In this document: positions 51,156-61,370 of the stretch, piece after piece
Layout: every line of letters begins with the position of its first letter
Numbering within the stretch: the first letter of the stretch is position 1
DNA from: CAUYXS01 sp965248495
GTDB taxonomy: Bacteria; Chloroflexota; Dehalococcoidia; Lucifugimonadales; Australimonadaceae
NCBI GenBank assembly: GCA_965248495.1
Contig: CBDFJL010000003.1
Span: 1,178,001 to 1,242,000, forward strand
Length of the DNA stretch: 64,000 bases
Direction of reading: 5' to 3'
Position numbers and translations under genes: made by a program
Notes under the pieces: model-generated
What the model saw: only the letters and a program-made list of their open reading frames with translations
Databases searched by the model: none
Told to the model about the DNA's origin: nothing

Positions 51156-52929
51156 ATGGCTCTTATCGACCGACAACTGCTCGATTCCCTCAGCCGGATG
51201 CCGTTCATTGATTCGGCGGAGCTGGCAGGCATCCTGGGCGAGCCTCACGCCACGGTTCACCGAGCCCTGACCGGCCTGCTGGCCGACGGTATCGTAGGGA
51301 GGGTCAGCCACGGCACCGCTCACCTGCCGTCGAGCCAGAGGTACTACCTGACGGCTAAAGGTATCGGCGAGGCTGCCCGTATCCTTGGCTTTGCGACGCC
51401 CTCGGACTTCATGCGCGCCTTCCTATGTCCAGGGAGTGGCTGACGCTGCTCATCCGCAGGATGGACGCGGTGGCCGCCATCTACCGCCTCGCCTCCTCGA
51501 TGTCGCCCGGCACAGGCGAACGCAGGTCTTACGTGGAGTTCCACCGCAGGGGCCGCTTCGATGCCACGGTCACGCTCCACGACGGCCGCAGCTTCGGCGT
51601 GGTCCGCCAGGGCCTGGCCTGCGTCGCCGGTCACTCTACGACCGGCTGAAGGCCATAGCGGAGTACGACTACACCCGCCGTCCTGACACCGTCCTGATCC
51701 TGGTGCCCAGCGTTTGGGAGGGAAGGCTGACGACGAGGTTCTGCGAGGACCGGAATCTCCGTGACTGCTACGTTGGCGTGGAGTCCGGAGACGCACTGGA
51801 ACGGCGGGACCTTCGCCTCTGGCGCTGCACCTCGTGGGTGATCGGCAGCCAGTTCTTCTCAATGGAGGCCCTGGTTTCCCGCGGCAGCCCCGGCGGAAGG
51901 CCGCGCACCGAGTCGCCGGAGCGCAAACGCGCCTCCATACCCCGCCCTGAGCGGATGGTGGAGGCTGCGTCGGCCTTCGGCATCACACCCTCGGAGAAGC
52001 GGACACTCGACCTCATCACCGACCACCCGATGATCCCCCGTGAGCACCTGGCGACCTGGCTCGGCGTCTCCGAGGGACGAGTCAGCCAGATGATGCACAA
52101 CCTCGTGAAAACCTGGGGCCTCATCGAGCGTCACGGCAAACGAGGCGACGTTCGCTACACCCTGTCCGCCGAGGGTATTCGCTACATTACGCACCGGGAC
52201 CGCGCCGAGCTTCCCACCACGCGGGGCATCTGGAGCACGGCCCTCACCACCGACAAACAGGGCCGGAGACGACACGTGGGCCACCGCATCGAGACGTGGG
52301 CGCGGCAGACGAAGCACGCCGACGGCATCACCTGGTTCCTGTCACAGCTGATGGCAGAGACCCGGGAAGATGCATCGAGCGAACTCCAGTGGTCCGTTCC
52401 CACCGCCAGGTCCGACCGAGCCTACAACTGGGGGGAGTCGGCCATCGCCCCCGACGCCGTGGGGCATCTGCTTACCGGCGGCCTTCACGTGCCGTTCTAT
52501 CTTGAGCATGAGCTGCGTGCCCGTCACCCCAGGGGAGTCCTTGCCCGCCTGGACCCCTATGAGAGCTACTACTGGTCGCCCGAGCATAAGGAAGACCAGC
52601 CCCCATTCCCCACCACGCTGTTCGTCGTGGACACCGAGGATGTCGAGGCTACCTACGTGCGCACCGCCGCCCGGATGAGCCGGATGTCCCTGCCCGTCCT
52701 CGTTTCGTGCATCCCCGCTCTGTCCAAGACAGGGATACTGGGACGGTCCTGGCACCCGCTCTGGAAACCGGAATCCCCACGACTGGCGCTGTCCGAACTG
52801 AGCGCTTACCAATGGGACTCCCTCTACCACCGGATGCGTCCTGTAGGGGGTGACACGCAGATAGCGATGCATCAGCGCTATCTGCCCTCCCTGCTGGTTG
52901 GGGGCTGCAAAGTTGCGTCGGCGGGGTGA
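51156..52929 (+). pseudogene. Replication-relaxation-like winged-helix protein with two frameshifts
   Basis: Three successive frames make one protein. 51156-~51420 gives a winged helix ('DRQLLDSLSRMPFIDSAELA' to 'YYLTAKGIGEAARILGF'). ~51425-51620 gives 'MSREWLTLLIRRMDAVAAIY' to 'GRSFGVVRQGLA'. ~51626-52929 gives 'RRRSLYDRLKAIAEYDYTRR', a second winged helix ('MIPREHLATWLGVSEGRVSQ') and a nuclease-like alpha/beta part. Each switch is explained by loss of one base. The family (Replic_Relax) is tied to plasmids and integrative elements. Assembly error is the alternative to real decay. Confidence 0.65.
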
Positions 52930-53189
52930 TTTTCAGGGTCCGCCGACGTTCAATTCACCCCTGTTTTAGCTACGAAATGGGATTGACGCATCGTATGACG
53001 TATCAAGGCCCAAAATGGGACGCCATGCTAAAATATGGGGCGGGTCCGAAGACACCTTGATTGCACGTTTGCACCCCTGACGTGTCAGCCTAAAGGGAGG
53101 AAGCAGCGATGGACGGGCCTGTCCGCGGGACCTTCACGACCTGCGATTGATGGCGCTGCTGCATGAGCTGGTGCCGACTCCACCGAATA

Positions 53190-53588
53190 CGAACGGATAG
53201 TGGGTGAGTACCGGGTCATGGACATCTATCCCAGGGGCATGTGATGGAGTTCGTGCAGCCTGTGTTGACCCCAGACGTGCTGCCCGCCGCTGCGGTGGAG
53301 GGGCCGGGGGATGGAGAGAGGGTCCTGGTGGCAGGATGGCCCGTGGCGCGTCAGCATCCCAGGGGTCAGGACGGGACGGTGTTCGTGACCATCGGGGACG
53401 AGACGGGGGATGTGCAGCTCATCCTCTGGCCAAGGGTGTTCGCCCGGTGCCGCAGGGTGCTGGGAAACCAGGTGATTCTGGCCAAGGGCAGAGTCTCCCG
53501 GTGGGACGGCGCCGCCAACGTGATTGTGTCGGGCATGGAGCGCGTAGGGGCGAGGGTCTCGATGCCCGCCGCCTACGACTGGCACTAG
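53190..53588 (+). pseudogene. C-terminal OB-fold fragment of an error-prone DNA polymerase (DnaE2/ImuC type)
   Basis: From the GTG at 53241 the frame gives 115 residues: 'GERVLVAGWPVARQHPRGQD', 'TVFVTIGDETGDVQLILWPR', 'LLAKGRV'-like strands and a final 'VIVSGMERVG'. This is the OB domain at the end of DnaE2-like polymerases. Just upstream, out of frame, lies 'EYRVMDIYPRGH', the segment that normally precedes it. The catalytic polymerase is absent. The OB fold could be expressed alone but is more likely a relic. Confidence 0.6.
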
Positions 53589-54074
53589 ACAGGAAGGGAA
53601 TTGGGGAAGTGCAACCGAGGTCTATACGTGACGGAGATGCCGCCAAGATGGAATAATTGAGAGGAAGGATGATTGATCGGTAAGAAGAAATATGCGGCGA
53701 TATCAGCAGCGCCGAGCGTCGAAGGTTGACTGTCGAAGTGGATGGAGCACCAGGCGGCGTGGAACTGGCCTTCTGGTGGGAGCCGGAACCGGTGGTTCTG
53801 GCCCACATCATGCGAGACGGTGACTCGATCCTGGCTACGTCGATCGACATCACACATGGACGGCTGCTCAGCGTACTCAAGACGATGGTAGTGCTCCAAA
53901 GGGACCCTGAAACCCTAGCGGGACACCAGCAGGAATATGAGCAGTTCTACAGATGCAGGACAAGCCCCCAGCGCGGCACACCGTCCTAGAACAATTCGAA
54001 GCGTATTGAGGTTCAGCTTGGCTCTGTAGGCCCTACTGGACAGTTTCCGTCAGTACCAGGACTCGATTGGCAAT
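53589..54074. other. Spacer with one weak frame
   Basis: A possible 87-codon frame from a TTG at 53726 to 53989 ('LTVEVDGAPGGVELAFWWEP') has a plausible composition but no ribosome site or recognised family. Nothing else is visible. Confidence 0.3.
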
Positions 54075-54893
54075 ATGAGGATGAAGTACATCCGACAATC
54101 ATGGATTCGCAGATTAATCTCGCACTGGACGTTGCGGAGGTACCGAGGCCACATGTCCAGCATGTCCATGCTCTCCACTGGAGGCGGCATTCCCATCCGT
54201 CAGACGAAGCTGGCACCCGATGGTGTGGAGTTCTCCGAGGATGTGTCCGAGGCCAGGTGGGTGGAGGAGCGCCTCTCAGCTTTCGGGACGCTGCGTTCCT
54301 TGCTGCCCGAAGGGTTTGCGGCGTACGCCCGGATATTTCACCCTGCCTACCTGAATAGAGATGAGGAGAGGCCGGTACGGTGGTCTACGGTCGTGGACGG
54401 GACGTACTGTCCATCCGTTGATGCAGTTCGAACGTATCGCAGGTCTGAGTGAGGACCCTCATAACATGTACAAGAACCCGCCGTGGGGTTCTCTTCCGAA
54501 GCGCGGGTCCATCCCGGAACGGGAATGCCGTACCCTGGTCGAGGTGCTCAGGAGCCTTACCTCGACTCCTGACAGTTGCCTCTTCTGCCTATGGGAAGGC
54601 TATGGAAACATCGACACTCGCCTCTACAAGGCTAGTTCTCGGGTGAGAGCTCCGAGACGAGACTACCTGCTATTCCGTGGTCCTATCGATGCAATCATGG
54701 CTTTCCTTGCCGGAGATGGCCCTTTCTGGGGGCACTCACCAAACATCTGGTGGCCGGAGGACAGGACCTGGTGCGTAGCAACCGACATTGACCTGTACGA
54801 CACCTATGTTGGTGGGAGCTTAGAGTGCATCGAGGCGATCATGAGCAACCCAGACCTGGAGGCGCTGCCTACAACCCTAGACGCCCGGGCTGG
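54075..54893 (+). pseudogene. Conserved unknown family, paralogue 2, frameshifted
   Basis: The first frame (54075-~54400) matches paralogue 1 from 'MKYIRQSWIRRLIS' through 'AYARIFHPAYLNRDEERPVR'. By comparison with 47811-47857, the copy has lost a net five bases around 54390-54410. The match continues in another frame with 'WTGRTVHPLMQFERIAGLSE', 'PDSCLFCLWEGYGN', 'YLLFRGPIDAIMAFL' and 'SPNIWWPEDRTWCVATDIDL' to about 54893. That second frame then runs without a stop into a lipoprotein gene. Function unknown. Confidence 0.7.
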
Positions 54894-54996
54894 ACCTATT
54901 TGGAGACACTATCAATGCGCCCGATATGGCCGGAGGCGGAGGCCAGTGAGGGTGTGCGTTCGATTTTCGCTAACAGGGTACGCTGTTGATACTCGA

Positions 54997-55779
54997 ATGT
55001 GCATAGCATACATCGCTATGGCCTGCCTGCTGGTCGGACTGATGTCGGCATGTGTTTCACTCCAAACCCCTAGCCCTACCATAACGCCTCCTCCGATAGC
55101 AACGGTCACACCGACGCCTGTAGGATTCATAGACCCGAATACAGCGCCAGCCACCTACCGCAACGCGGCCACTACCCCCGCACGCCATCTCGCCGAGAGC
55201 TACGACGAAGGTGGAGTGGAGCGCGCATATTTCCTTGACCGGTATGTCATCGTGACCGGCACCGCTGTTCACGCGGACGCCTTAAAGGATCGCGGGCGGC
55301 AGGTAGTAGTGTTGGAAGGCACTTCGGGGACTAGAGTCTTGTGTGAGCGACCACGAGGTTTCATGCCTCGTGAGCTTTCGGAACCCCTGCCTTCAGGTGG
55401 ACTGCCCGTGCTTGTGGCAGGTCGGGTAAGCGAGTCGCGATCCGGAGAGGATGTTGTGATTGTCGATTGCGCTGTGCTCAAGACAGGCAGGGAGGTGGTG
55501 CCCCGAAGTATTGCCAAGATTCCTGCCATAACCAATGTCTTCCAGGGCTGGGGTTTGTTCTGGGCTTGGGTGTTGTTCGCAGGCCTCGGCTATCTGCTGG
55601 CCCTCCGGCGTTGGCGCGTGACATCGCCATGGCTGTTGACAGTTTTCGTCCTCTCCCACACTGGCGGGATGTCGGCCCTGTATGCGTTCCTCGGCAGCCT
55701 CGTGTTGCCGTACTATGAAGCGTCCGGCGCCGGTTCTCTGGCGGTCTGGCCGTTGATCCTGGCCCTCAACCCCATGTGA
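54997..55779 (+). CDS. Lipoprotein with C-terminal membrane segments
   Basis: 260 residues from the ATG at 54997 (a second ATG lies at 55018). Signal and lipobox (L-M-S-A-C) are followed by a Ser/Pro/Thr-rich linker and a beta domain with 'DRYVIVTGTAVHADALKDRG' and 'GGLPVLVAGRVSESRSGEDV'. Three hydrophobic segments follow between ~185 and 255. The reading frame continues upstream into the broken paralogue 2, so the true start is chosen from the signal peptide. Function unknown. Confidence 0.6.
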   Translation: MCIAYIAMACLLVGLMSACVSLQTPSPTITPPPIATVTPTPVGFIDPNTAPATYRNAATTPARHLAESYDEGGVERAYFLDRYVIVTGTAVHADALKDRGRQVVVLEGTSGTRVLCERPRGFMPRELSEPLPSGGLPVLVAGRVSESRSGEDVVIVDCAVLKTGREVVPRSIAKIPAITNVFQGWGLFWAWVLFAGLGYLLALRRWRVTSPWLLTVFVLSHTGGMSALYAFLGSLVLPYYEASGAGSLAVWPLILALNPM

Positions 55780-56369
55780 GGGGCCCTCATGCCGGCAGCG
55801 ACTGGAGACCGTCGGCAATCGGACGTGGCCACTGTGGGGGAAGAGCGAATCTGGGCTAGTTGCCGCACAACCTTCACCCCTTTCCTCTTGACGATTCCCT
55901 GAGGGTTGGACCTTCACGCCTGCCTGTTCAGGTCCTTATCCGGGATACGGAAGGCCTCGTTGATGCTGTAATCCTCCATCCGTGGGACTGGAGCCTCCTT
56001 CTGCTTCAGCAGGGCTGGACGATGAAGTCCATCATCTAGAGGAAGTAATCCCCTGGAGGCCGTCACGGCCGTCCCCGGAGACCTTCCGCCACGGAGGAGA
56101 TTTCCACCGGGCATAGACGGAGACATGGCAATGGGCGCAGGTGCCCATCCTTTTCACTATGGTCCTCCTATCACAAAACCGGCTTCAAAACAATGGCTTG
56201 CGGGCCATTACCTCCAACATTCCCGACCTTCACAATGGACAGTTGGGCAATTGCCTACGAGGGCAATGCGCGAATACGGCGCAACGCGGAACGAGGACCC
56301 GAATATACCCATCTCAGAACGACAGATGCTCGACTCCCTCAGCCGAATGTCGTTCGTCGATATGATGGC
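55780..56369. other. Spacer with a relic of a replication-relaxation gene
   Basis: At 56305-56360 one plus frame reads 'ISERQMLDSLSRMSFVD', matching the N-terminus of the gene at 51156 ('IDRQLLDSLSRMPFIDS'). It breaks off exactly at the left end of the IS21 element (56370). The rest of the interval shows no gene. Confidence 0.5.
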
Positions 56370-56471
56370 TGTCAAGGGCGGTGTGAAAACGTACCAGCGG
56401 GGCGGAGCAAAACTGTACCACTGAACGCCGTAGAATGGGCATCAAGGTTCGTGGGGCGTTGGAGATCAGGC

Positions 56472-57240
56472 TCAGTCAGATAGCTGGCGGCCAGAAGTCT
56501 TCTTGCTGTGCTTGAGTCGGTAGCTGTCCCCGTTCATCTCCAGGATGTCGACATGGTGGGTGAGGCGGTCGAGGAGAGCTCCGGTCAGCCGTTCAGAGCC
56601 GAACACCTCGGTCCACTCGACGAAGGGCAGGTTGGAGGTCACCAGGACCGATCCACGCTCGTAACGCTTGGCTGAACACCTCGAAGAGGAGCTCGGCGCC
56701 AGTCTTGGACAAGGGCACGAAGCCCAGTTCGTCGATGATCAGAAGCTTGAGTCGTGCGAGCCTTCTCTGCAGGTTGAGCAGACGCCGTTCGTCCCTGGCC
56801 TCGATCAGCTCGTGAACCAGAGCAGCGGCGGTGGTGAAGCCCACGGACAGTCCCCTCTGACACGCAGCCAGACCGAGACCGAGGGCGATATGGGTCTTTC
56901 CGGTGCCACTGTTGCCGAGAGCGATGACGTTGTGGCGGCGCTCGATGTACTCGCATCGTGCCATCTCCAGAACCAGAGCCTTGTTCAGGGACGGCATAGA
57001 CAGGAAGTCGAAGGTGTCGAGGCTCTTGGTCGTCGGGAAGCGGGCTGCTTTGATCCGACGTTCCACCATGCGATGGTGACGGTCGATCAGCTCCAACTCC
57101 GATAGTCGCAGCAGGTAGTCCGGATGGTCAGCTCCCTCACTGGCACACTGGGATGCCAGCTTGTCGTACTCCCTCAGGAACGTGGGGAGCTTGAGTTGCT
57201 TGAGGTTGTGTTCGAGCAACATCGTGGACTTGTTGGTCAT
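56472..57240 (-). pseudogene. istB: IstB-like transposition helper ATPase, frameshifted near the C-terminus
   Basis: The frame from 57240 gives a DnaA/DnaC-type AAA+ ATPase with Walker A 'GNSGTGKTHIA' near residue 107 and Walker B 'LLIIDELGFVP' near 168. Near 56672 one extra base (GCG where CGT is expected) sends it out of frame, giving 'FSQALRAWIG' instead of 'FSQRYERGSV'. The correct frame continues with 'LVTSNLPFVEWTEVFGSERL' to a stop at 56472. Without the C-terminal part the helper is probably inactive, so the element may be immobile. Confidence 0.8.
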
Positions 57241-58733
57241 GACCGGCTCCCCGCCAGGAGAGCCATGTAGTCCCTGGTCGAGGTTGTTGCAACGTTGGTC
57301 CTGGGCAGATACGGGTACAACTCCATGTCGAGTCTAGGCGGTCGACCCTCGATCCTGCACAGCACCAGGTGCTTGACAGCATCGAAGCTCACAGCCCCGA
57401 GTCGAATGGCGTCGTGGACTTCTTCCGGCTGGAAGTTCTCCATCAGTCTGAGCACCTGCACGAACTCCCTCTTTCCTCGCTTGCCCATCCGAGACTCCAG
57501 CAACCGCCGCAACACTCCGAACTCCTCGGGCAACTCCCATCCAACCAGCGGCGCCGCCTGATCCAATGCCCTCGTCTTCTTCTCAAGGAGCGGCAGGTAA
57601 TGGAGAGGGTCGAAGACGAAGTCGTCTCGATCGTAGGACCGCCGATGGCGGGCGATGACTTCAGCGCCACAGCTGATCACAACCTCGTGTACATATCCGC
57701 GGATCAGAACGTCCCGATGACCGTAGGCCACCGGGACCGAATAGTCATTGGTCCGGTATCTGACCAGGGACAGAGAACTGACCCTCGTCGCGTGCTTGTC
57801 GCTGGCGTCGTACGGTACGGCCGGCAGAGGCAGCAACTTCTCCAGGTCCCGCTCCAGCCGTTCTCCTATCGTCTCGTTGTGGCCGCGGAGTCGATCTTCG
57901 AACCGTTTGAGGCAGTGTTGCTCCAGATGAGCATTGAGGGCATCGAAGCTCTCGAACGATGGAATGGGCACCAGGAAGTTCCGGCGGACATAGCCGACCA
58001 AACCTTCTACTTTGCCCTTATCGTTCCCTTTGCCTGGACGGCCAAACCGGTCCTCGAACAGGTAGTGGGACTGAAGCTCGGAGAACACCCTGGTCCGCTG
58101 CCGGCGACCATCTCCCAGGATTCTGGCTACCGCGAGCGTGGTGTTGTCGTAGAGGATGCTCTGAGGCACTCCGCCCAGGAACGCGAAGGCGGAGACGTGT
58201 CCGTCGCAGAATGACTCCGTCGTCTCGGCGGGATACGCCTTCACATAGCACCCGTCGCTGTGAGGGAGGTCCAGGGCGAAGTAGTGGGCTTTGCGTTCCA
58301 CTCCGCCGATGATCACTCGAGCTTCGCCGTAGTCGCACTGGGCATGTCCCGGAGGGTGGGACAGAGGTAAGAACATCTCGCGGGTATGACGACGGCGTTC
58401 TCGAACGTAGTCTTTGAGTATCGTGTACTTGCCGGGGAAGCCGTGTTCGTCTCTGAGCCGTTCGTAGATACGCTTGGCGGTGTGACGCTGCTTCTTCGGT
58501 GAGGTCAGATCCTGCTCCAGGATCTGGTCCATCACACCCTTATATGGATCGAGCTTCGCTCTGCGAGCCGGTCGTTGCCGTCGATACCCTGGGGGCACGG
58601 AGTACTCGAGCATCTTGCGCACCGTGTCCCGGTGTAGCCCGAACACTCGGGCCGCCTCTCGGACGCTCATCCCTTCGACGAAACAAGCCTTGCGAACACG
58701 GAGGTAAATACCCACCTTGTACATCCAACCCAC
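57237..58733 (-). CDS. istA: IS21-family transposase IstA
   Basis: 498 residues. An N-terminal HTH ('MSVREAARVFGLHRDTVRKM', ~22-41) is followed by the DDE catalytic core, with Asp in 'AQCDYGEA' near 132, Asp in 'ILYDNTT' near 195 and Glu in 'KGKVEGLVGY' near 243. A beta-barrel C-terminal domain completes the usual length. It overlaps istB by 4 bp. Confidence 0.92.
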   Translation of the reverse strand: MGWMYKVGIYLRVRKACFVEGMSVREAARVFGLHRDTVRKMLEYSVPPGYRRQRPARRAKLDPYKGVMDQILEQDLTSPKKQRHTAKRIYERLRDEHGFPGKYTILKDYVRERRRHTREMFLPLSHPPGHAQCDYGEARVIIGGVERKAHYFALDLPHSDGCYVKAYPAETTESFCDGHVSAFAFLGGVPQSILYDNTTLAVARILGDGRRQRTRVFSELQSHYLFEDRFGRPGKGNDKGKVEGLVGYVRRNFLVPIPSFESFDALNAHLEQHCLKRFEDRLRGHNETIGERLERDLEKLLPLPAVPYDASDKHATRVSSLSLVRYRTNDYSVPVAYGHRDVLIRGYVHEVVISCGAEVIARHRRSYDRDDFVFDPLHYLPLLEKKTRALDQAAPLVGWELPEEFGVLRRLLESRMGKRGKREFVQVLRLMENFQPEEVHDAIRLGAVSFDAVKHLVLCRIEGRPPRLDMELYPYLPRTNVATTSTRDYMALLAGSRS

Positions 58734-58981
58734 CTTCAGTCAGGTTCGGTCGTTCCTGATTGAAGGCGACAGGCGGTACGCTTTTCAAGCGCCACATCTC
58801 AGCTCTTGAGCCGCCCTGGCGGTACATTATCTCTCCGCCATTCACATGCGCCCTTTTTTTGTTAGTCGAGTCCACTGATCTGGGTAGAAGGCAGGGTCTT
58901 GGTCTGTGGAAGTGCAGGTATTCCACCACGCACTCTTCCCTTTCGTTGTCGGCTCAGGACAAAACGGTTTCGTGGAGCCGG

Positions 58982-60232
58982 TTATCGAGATGCGGGGGTA
59001 TCTGGTGTCGATAGAATGATGATGTTTGGAAATAGTAGGTCGGTGGGGTTCTTCTTGACCCGGGAGCCAACCGCCTCAGCGACATCAATCTTTAGTTGTG
59101 CCGGAGTTGTGCCCCGCGCGAACTGAGGTTCTTTCAATTCAGCACCATACCCCGTAACCGTTGATCCATCGGTATTGAGCATGGCCCATGGGCCTAACAC
59201 CCCATAGCTCCCATCGTAACGATGGCGGGTTAGGAATAGAACAAAGAACTCACCTGCCTGTGGGAGCCGAATCCTTCGTTGGGAATTTGCCCCATCTCCT
59301 CCATGGCCCTTGAGCTTCAACACCGGACTATCGGATACAAATCCGTCATCGAGCATAGTGTCGCTGATTCTGATTTCGAAGTAGGAATAAGGGTATTGGC
59401 GCACAGGCGAAACATCATCTCGGCTGTCGGTGTCTTCGGAGTAGCCGAATGGGCCTTCGATGGTCTGCTTCTGCAATCCCACTATCTCCCCGACAACGAT
59501 AGCCTCGGAAATATCGACGAGGTCTTGCACCGTTGTAGGTGAAGGAATCCATAGCCCCACGGATTCCTTTGTACTTACTGTCGTCAGCTGGTGGTCATCG
59601 TCGCTGGCTACGACCAGATGTACCAGTACTTCGTCCAGACTGTACTCTGCTACCTCGAAGAGCTCAGGTATGCGCGGTACTACCAAGTCACCATCCAGGC
59701 AATCAAACACACCATTGTCCAGGCTCACGGTCACGTAGAAATGATCATAGGCTGTGATGCCCGGTGCATCTTCCGTCGTCTGCTCCCGGAGAAACAGGAG
59801 AACCTGTTGGCCGCTTCTTACGGCTGTTGCTTCTTCACCCATAGATACCTGATCCACGTCTGGGGCTGACACAATGACCGTAGCCTCTGCCTTACCACGT
59901 AGCGTCTCAGTCACTCCAACCTCGTAGAACACGGGGGGAAACCCTTGACCCTCCCTTTCGTCGGGGTCTGCGGTTCCGTAGTCAACCTCGCGAGCTGCGA
60001 CGCCTTCGACGGTTCCCAGTATCACTAAGTCGGAGGCGGCCGAAAGCTCCTCGATGGAAGAGTAGACCTCCATATCCGGCGAGATGCCTCCAGTAGAAAC
60101 AGTCCAAGGAGTTGGCTCAGCGGCAGACACCGTAGCGACCGGAGCGGTGGTCGGGCTTGGCGTGGCCTGCACACACGCGATGGTCGCCAGCGCCAAAAGA
60201 CTCAATGCCGAGATTGCAATCCAGCTTCTCAT
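58982..60232 (-). CDS. Lipoprotein with two related extracytoplasmic domains
   Basis: About 416 residues from the ATG at 60232 ('MRSWIAISALSLLALATIAC'); an ATG at 60244 is also possible. The lipobox is followed by an Ala/Thr/Pro linker. Two related domains follow. The first (~55-230) has 'DLVILGTVEGVA', 'YEVGVTETLRGKAEATVIVS' and 'SGQQVLLFL'. The second (~255-395) has 'EAIVVGEIVGLQ', 'YSYFEIRISDTMLDD' and 'AGEFFVLFL'. The same domain occurs once in the membrane protein at 42704-43678. Its role is unknown. Confidence 0.7.
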   Translation of the reverse strand: MRSWIAISALSLLALATIACVQATPSPTTAPVATVSAAEPTPWTVSTGGISPDMEVYSSIEELSAASDLVILGTVEGVAAREVDYGTADPDEREGQGFPPVFYEVGVTETLRGKAEATVIVSAPDVDQVSMGEEATAVRSGQQVLLFLREQTTEDAPGITAYDHFYVTVSLDNGVFDCLDGDLVVPRIPELFEVAEYSLDEVLVHLVVASDDDHQLTTVSTKESVGLWIPSPTTVQDLVDISEAIVVGEIVGLQKQTIEGPFGYSEDTDSRDDVSPVRQYPYSYFEIRISDTMLDDGFVSDSPVLKLKGHGGDGANSQRRIRLPQAGEFFVLFLTRHRYDGSYGVLGPWAMLNTDGSTVTGYGAELKEPQFARGTTPAQLKIDVAEAVGSRVKKNPTDLLFPNIIILSTPDTPASR

Positions 60233-60463
60233 AATCACTATCATCTTTTTCTTGCTGTCAGTAGCTAAGACGTAATGTCCGTCGCTTTTGTTCCGATCTC
60301 TTCTAGTAGTGTTCGTGAACTCCTGAAGTATCGCCACTAGACGGCAGCCAGCCAGACTTGCTGTGGGTTCATCCAAGTCCAGGGGAATCCACCGTGGTCA
60401 AGTCCAAGTCGTAACTTATAGCCTTCTATTATAAAGAATACGCCTCTGCCGCTAAAAACGTTC

Positions 60464-60830
60464 TCAGGAAACGCCAGATTCCCATCTTACGCGACTTGCA
60501 TGTCCGTCCTTTCTCTTGGGTTGTTTACCGGGTACTTTCAATCCCTCAATCCTCCATATACGTTCCACTCTCTTGTGGTTCACCCTCCACCCTTCGCTCT
60601 TCAATAGGGCTGTCACCCTACGATAACCGTACCTACCATACCTAGTGGCCAACTCCACTACCCTACTGACCAGCGCATCTTTATCTAGATCCCTGCCCTG
60701 AGAGTACCTCTGGGTTGCTCTGGGCTGGGTGATCACCTGGCACGCCCGCCTCTGAGACACTCCCAACTGCTCACATACTCTCTCCACCAGCTTCCGTCTC
60801 CTAGGCGGGCTCAGGAGTTTCCCCGAAGTG
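60464..60830 (-). pseudogene. IS3 OrfB, truncated before the catalytic domain
   Basis: From the orfA overlap the frame reads 'GKLLSPPRRRKLVERVCEQL', then the HTH_21 region 'RYGYRRVTALLKSEGWRVNH', and breaks at 'KVPGKQPKRKDGHASRVRW' where the DDE domain should follow. Its start lies in the -1 frame relative to orfA near CGGGGAAAC, compatible with programmed frameshifting in this family. Confidence 0.75.
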
Positions 60831-61089
60831 TCTCCTTAAGGATGTCCTTGTCCAAGCTCAGGTCTGCCACCAGCCTCTTCAGCCGAACGTTCTCCCTCTC
60901 AAACTCCCTGAGCCTCTTGGCCTGCTCTACACCCATGCCGCCATACTCCCTCCTCCATACATAATAAGTGTGATCAGACACTCCTATCCTCCTGACAGCC
61001 TCCCTTACGGCGTGCCCTTGCTGCACCAGCACGTCCACCTCCCGCAGCTTCGCTATGATCTGCTCCGGCGTATATCCCTTCCTCGGCAT
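60811..61089 (-). CDS. IS3 OrfA (transposase DNA-binding subunit)
   Basis: 92 residues: a helix-turn-helix ('YTPEQIIAKLREVDVLVQQG' and 'IGVSDHTYYVWRREYGG') and a C-terminal leucine-zipper-like helix ('LREFERENVRLKRLVADLSL'). It is intact, but the element around it is incomplete. Confidence 0.88.
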   Translation of the reverse strand: MPRKGYTPEQIIAKLREVDVLVQQGHAVREAVRRIGVSDHTYYVWRREYGGMGVEQAKRLREFERENVRLKRLVADLSLDKDILKETLRGNS

Positions 61090-61370
61090 CCGTCCCCCCT
61101 TTCTACATATCCAGTGTGCGAGTTTAATCTCTGGACTAGTTTTCGGGGGTCAAGTCAATCTCGTCTCACCTTATCGGAGCCATGCAGTACACGTCGGCCC
61201 ACTTTAAGATGAGATGAGGTACCATAGACTGACTTTCCATAGAACTCAAAGGGTTGTACTTTCAGCAGATAATTGTGTGGCGTGAGTCGTATTGCGTTTT
61301 TGGTTTGACGCCAGTTCGGCGGTATGCACCCCTTACGTACGAGACGTACGAGTTATAAGGCACAACCGTG

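Larger units (their letters stand above)
56370..58846 (-). mobile_element. IS21-family insertion sequence
   Basis: About 2.48 kb with istA and istB on the minus strand. Both ends begin with TGT and have matching 26-bp tips. The left reads TGTCAAGGGCGG from 56370; the right, read inwards from 58846, is TGTGAATGGCGG, and both reach GTACC after 26 bases. A second GTACC-containing repeat lies inside each end, as in IS21 elements. No matching target duplication could be seen in the flanks. Confidence 0.8.
60464..61152 (-). mobile_element. IS3-family element, 5' part only
   Basis: It contains intact orfA, the N-terminal part of orfB and a left inverted repeat reading TGACCCCCGAAAACTAGTCC from 61152 inwards. 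The catalytic rve domain and right end are missing. It is a different subtype from the two 3' relics near 44.6 and 48.6 kb. Confidence 0.75.
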
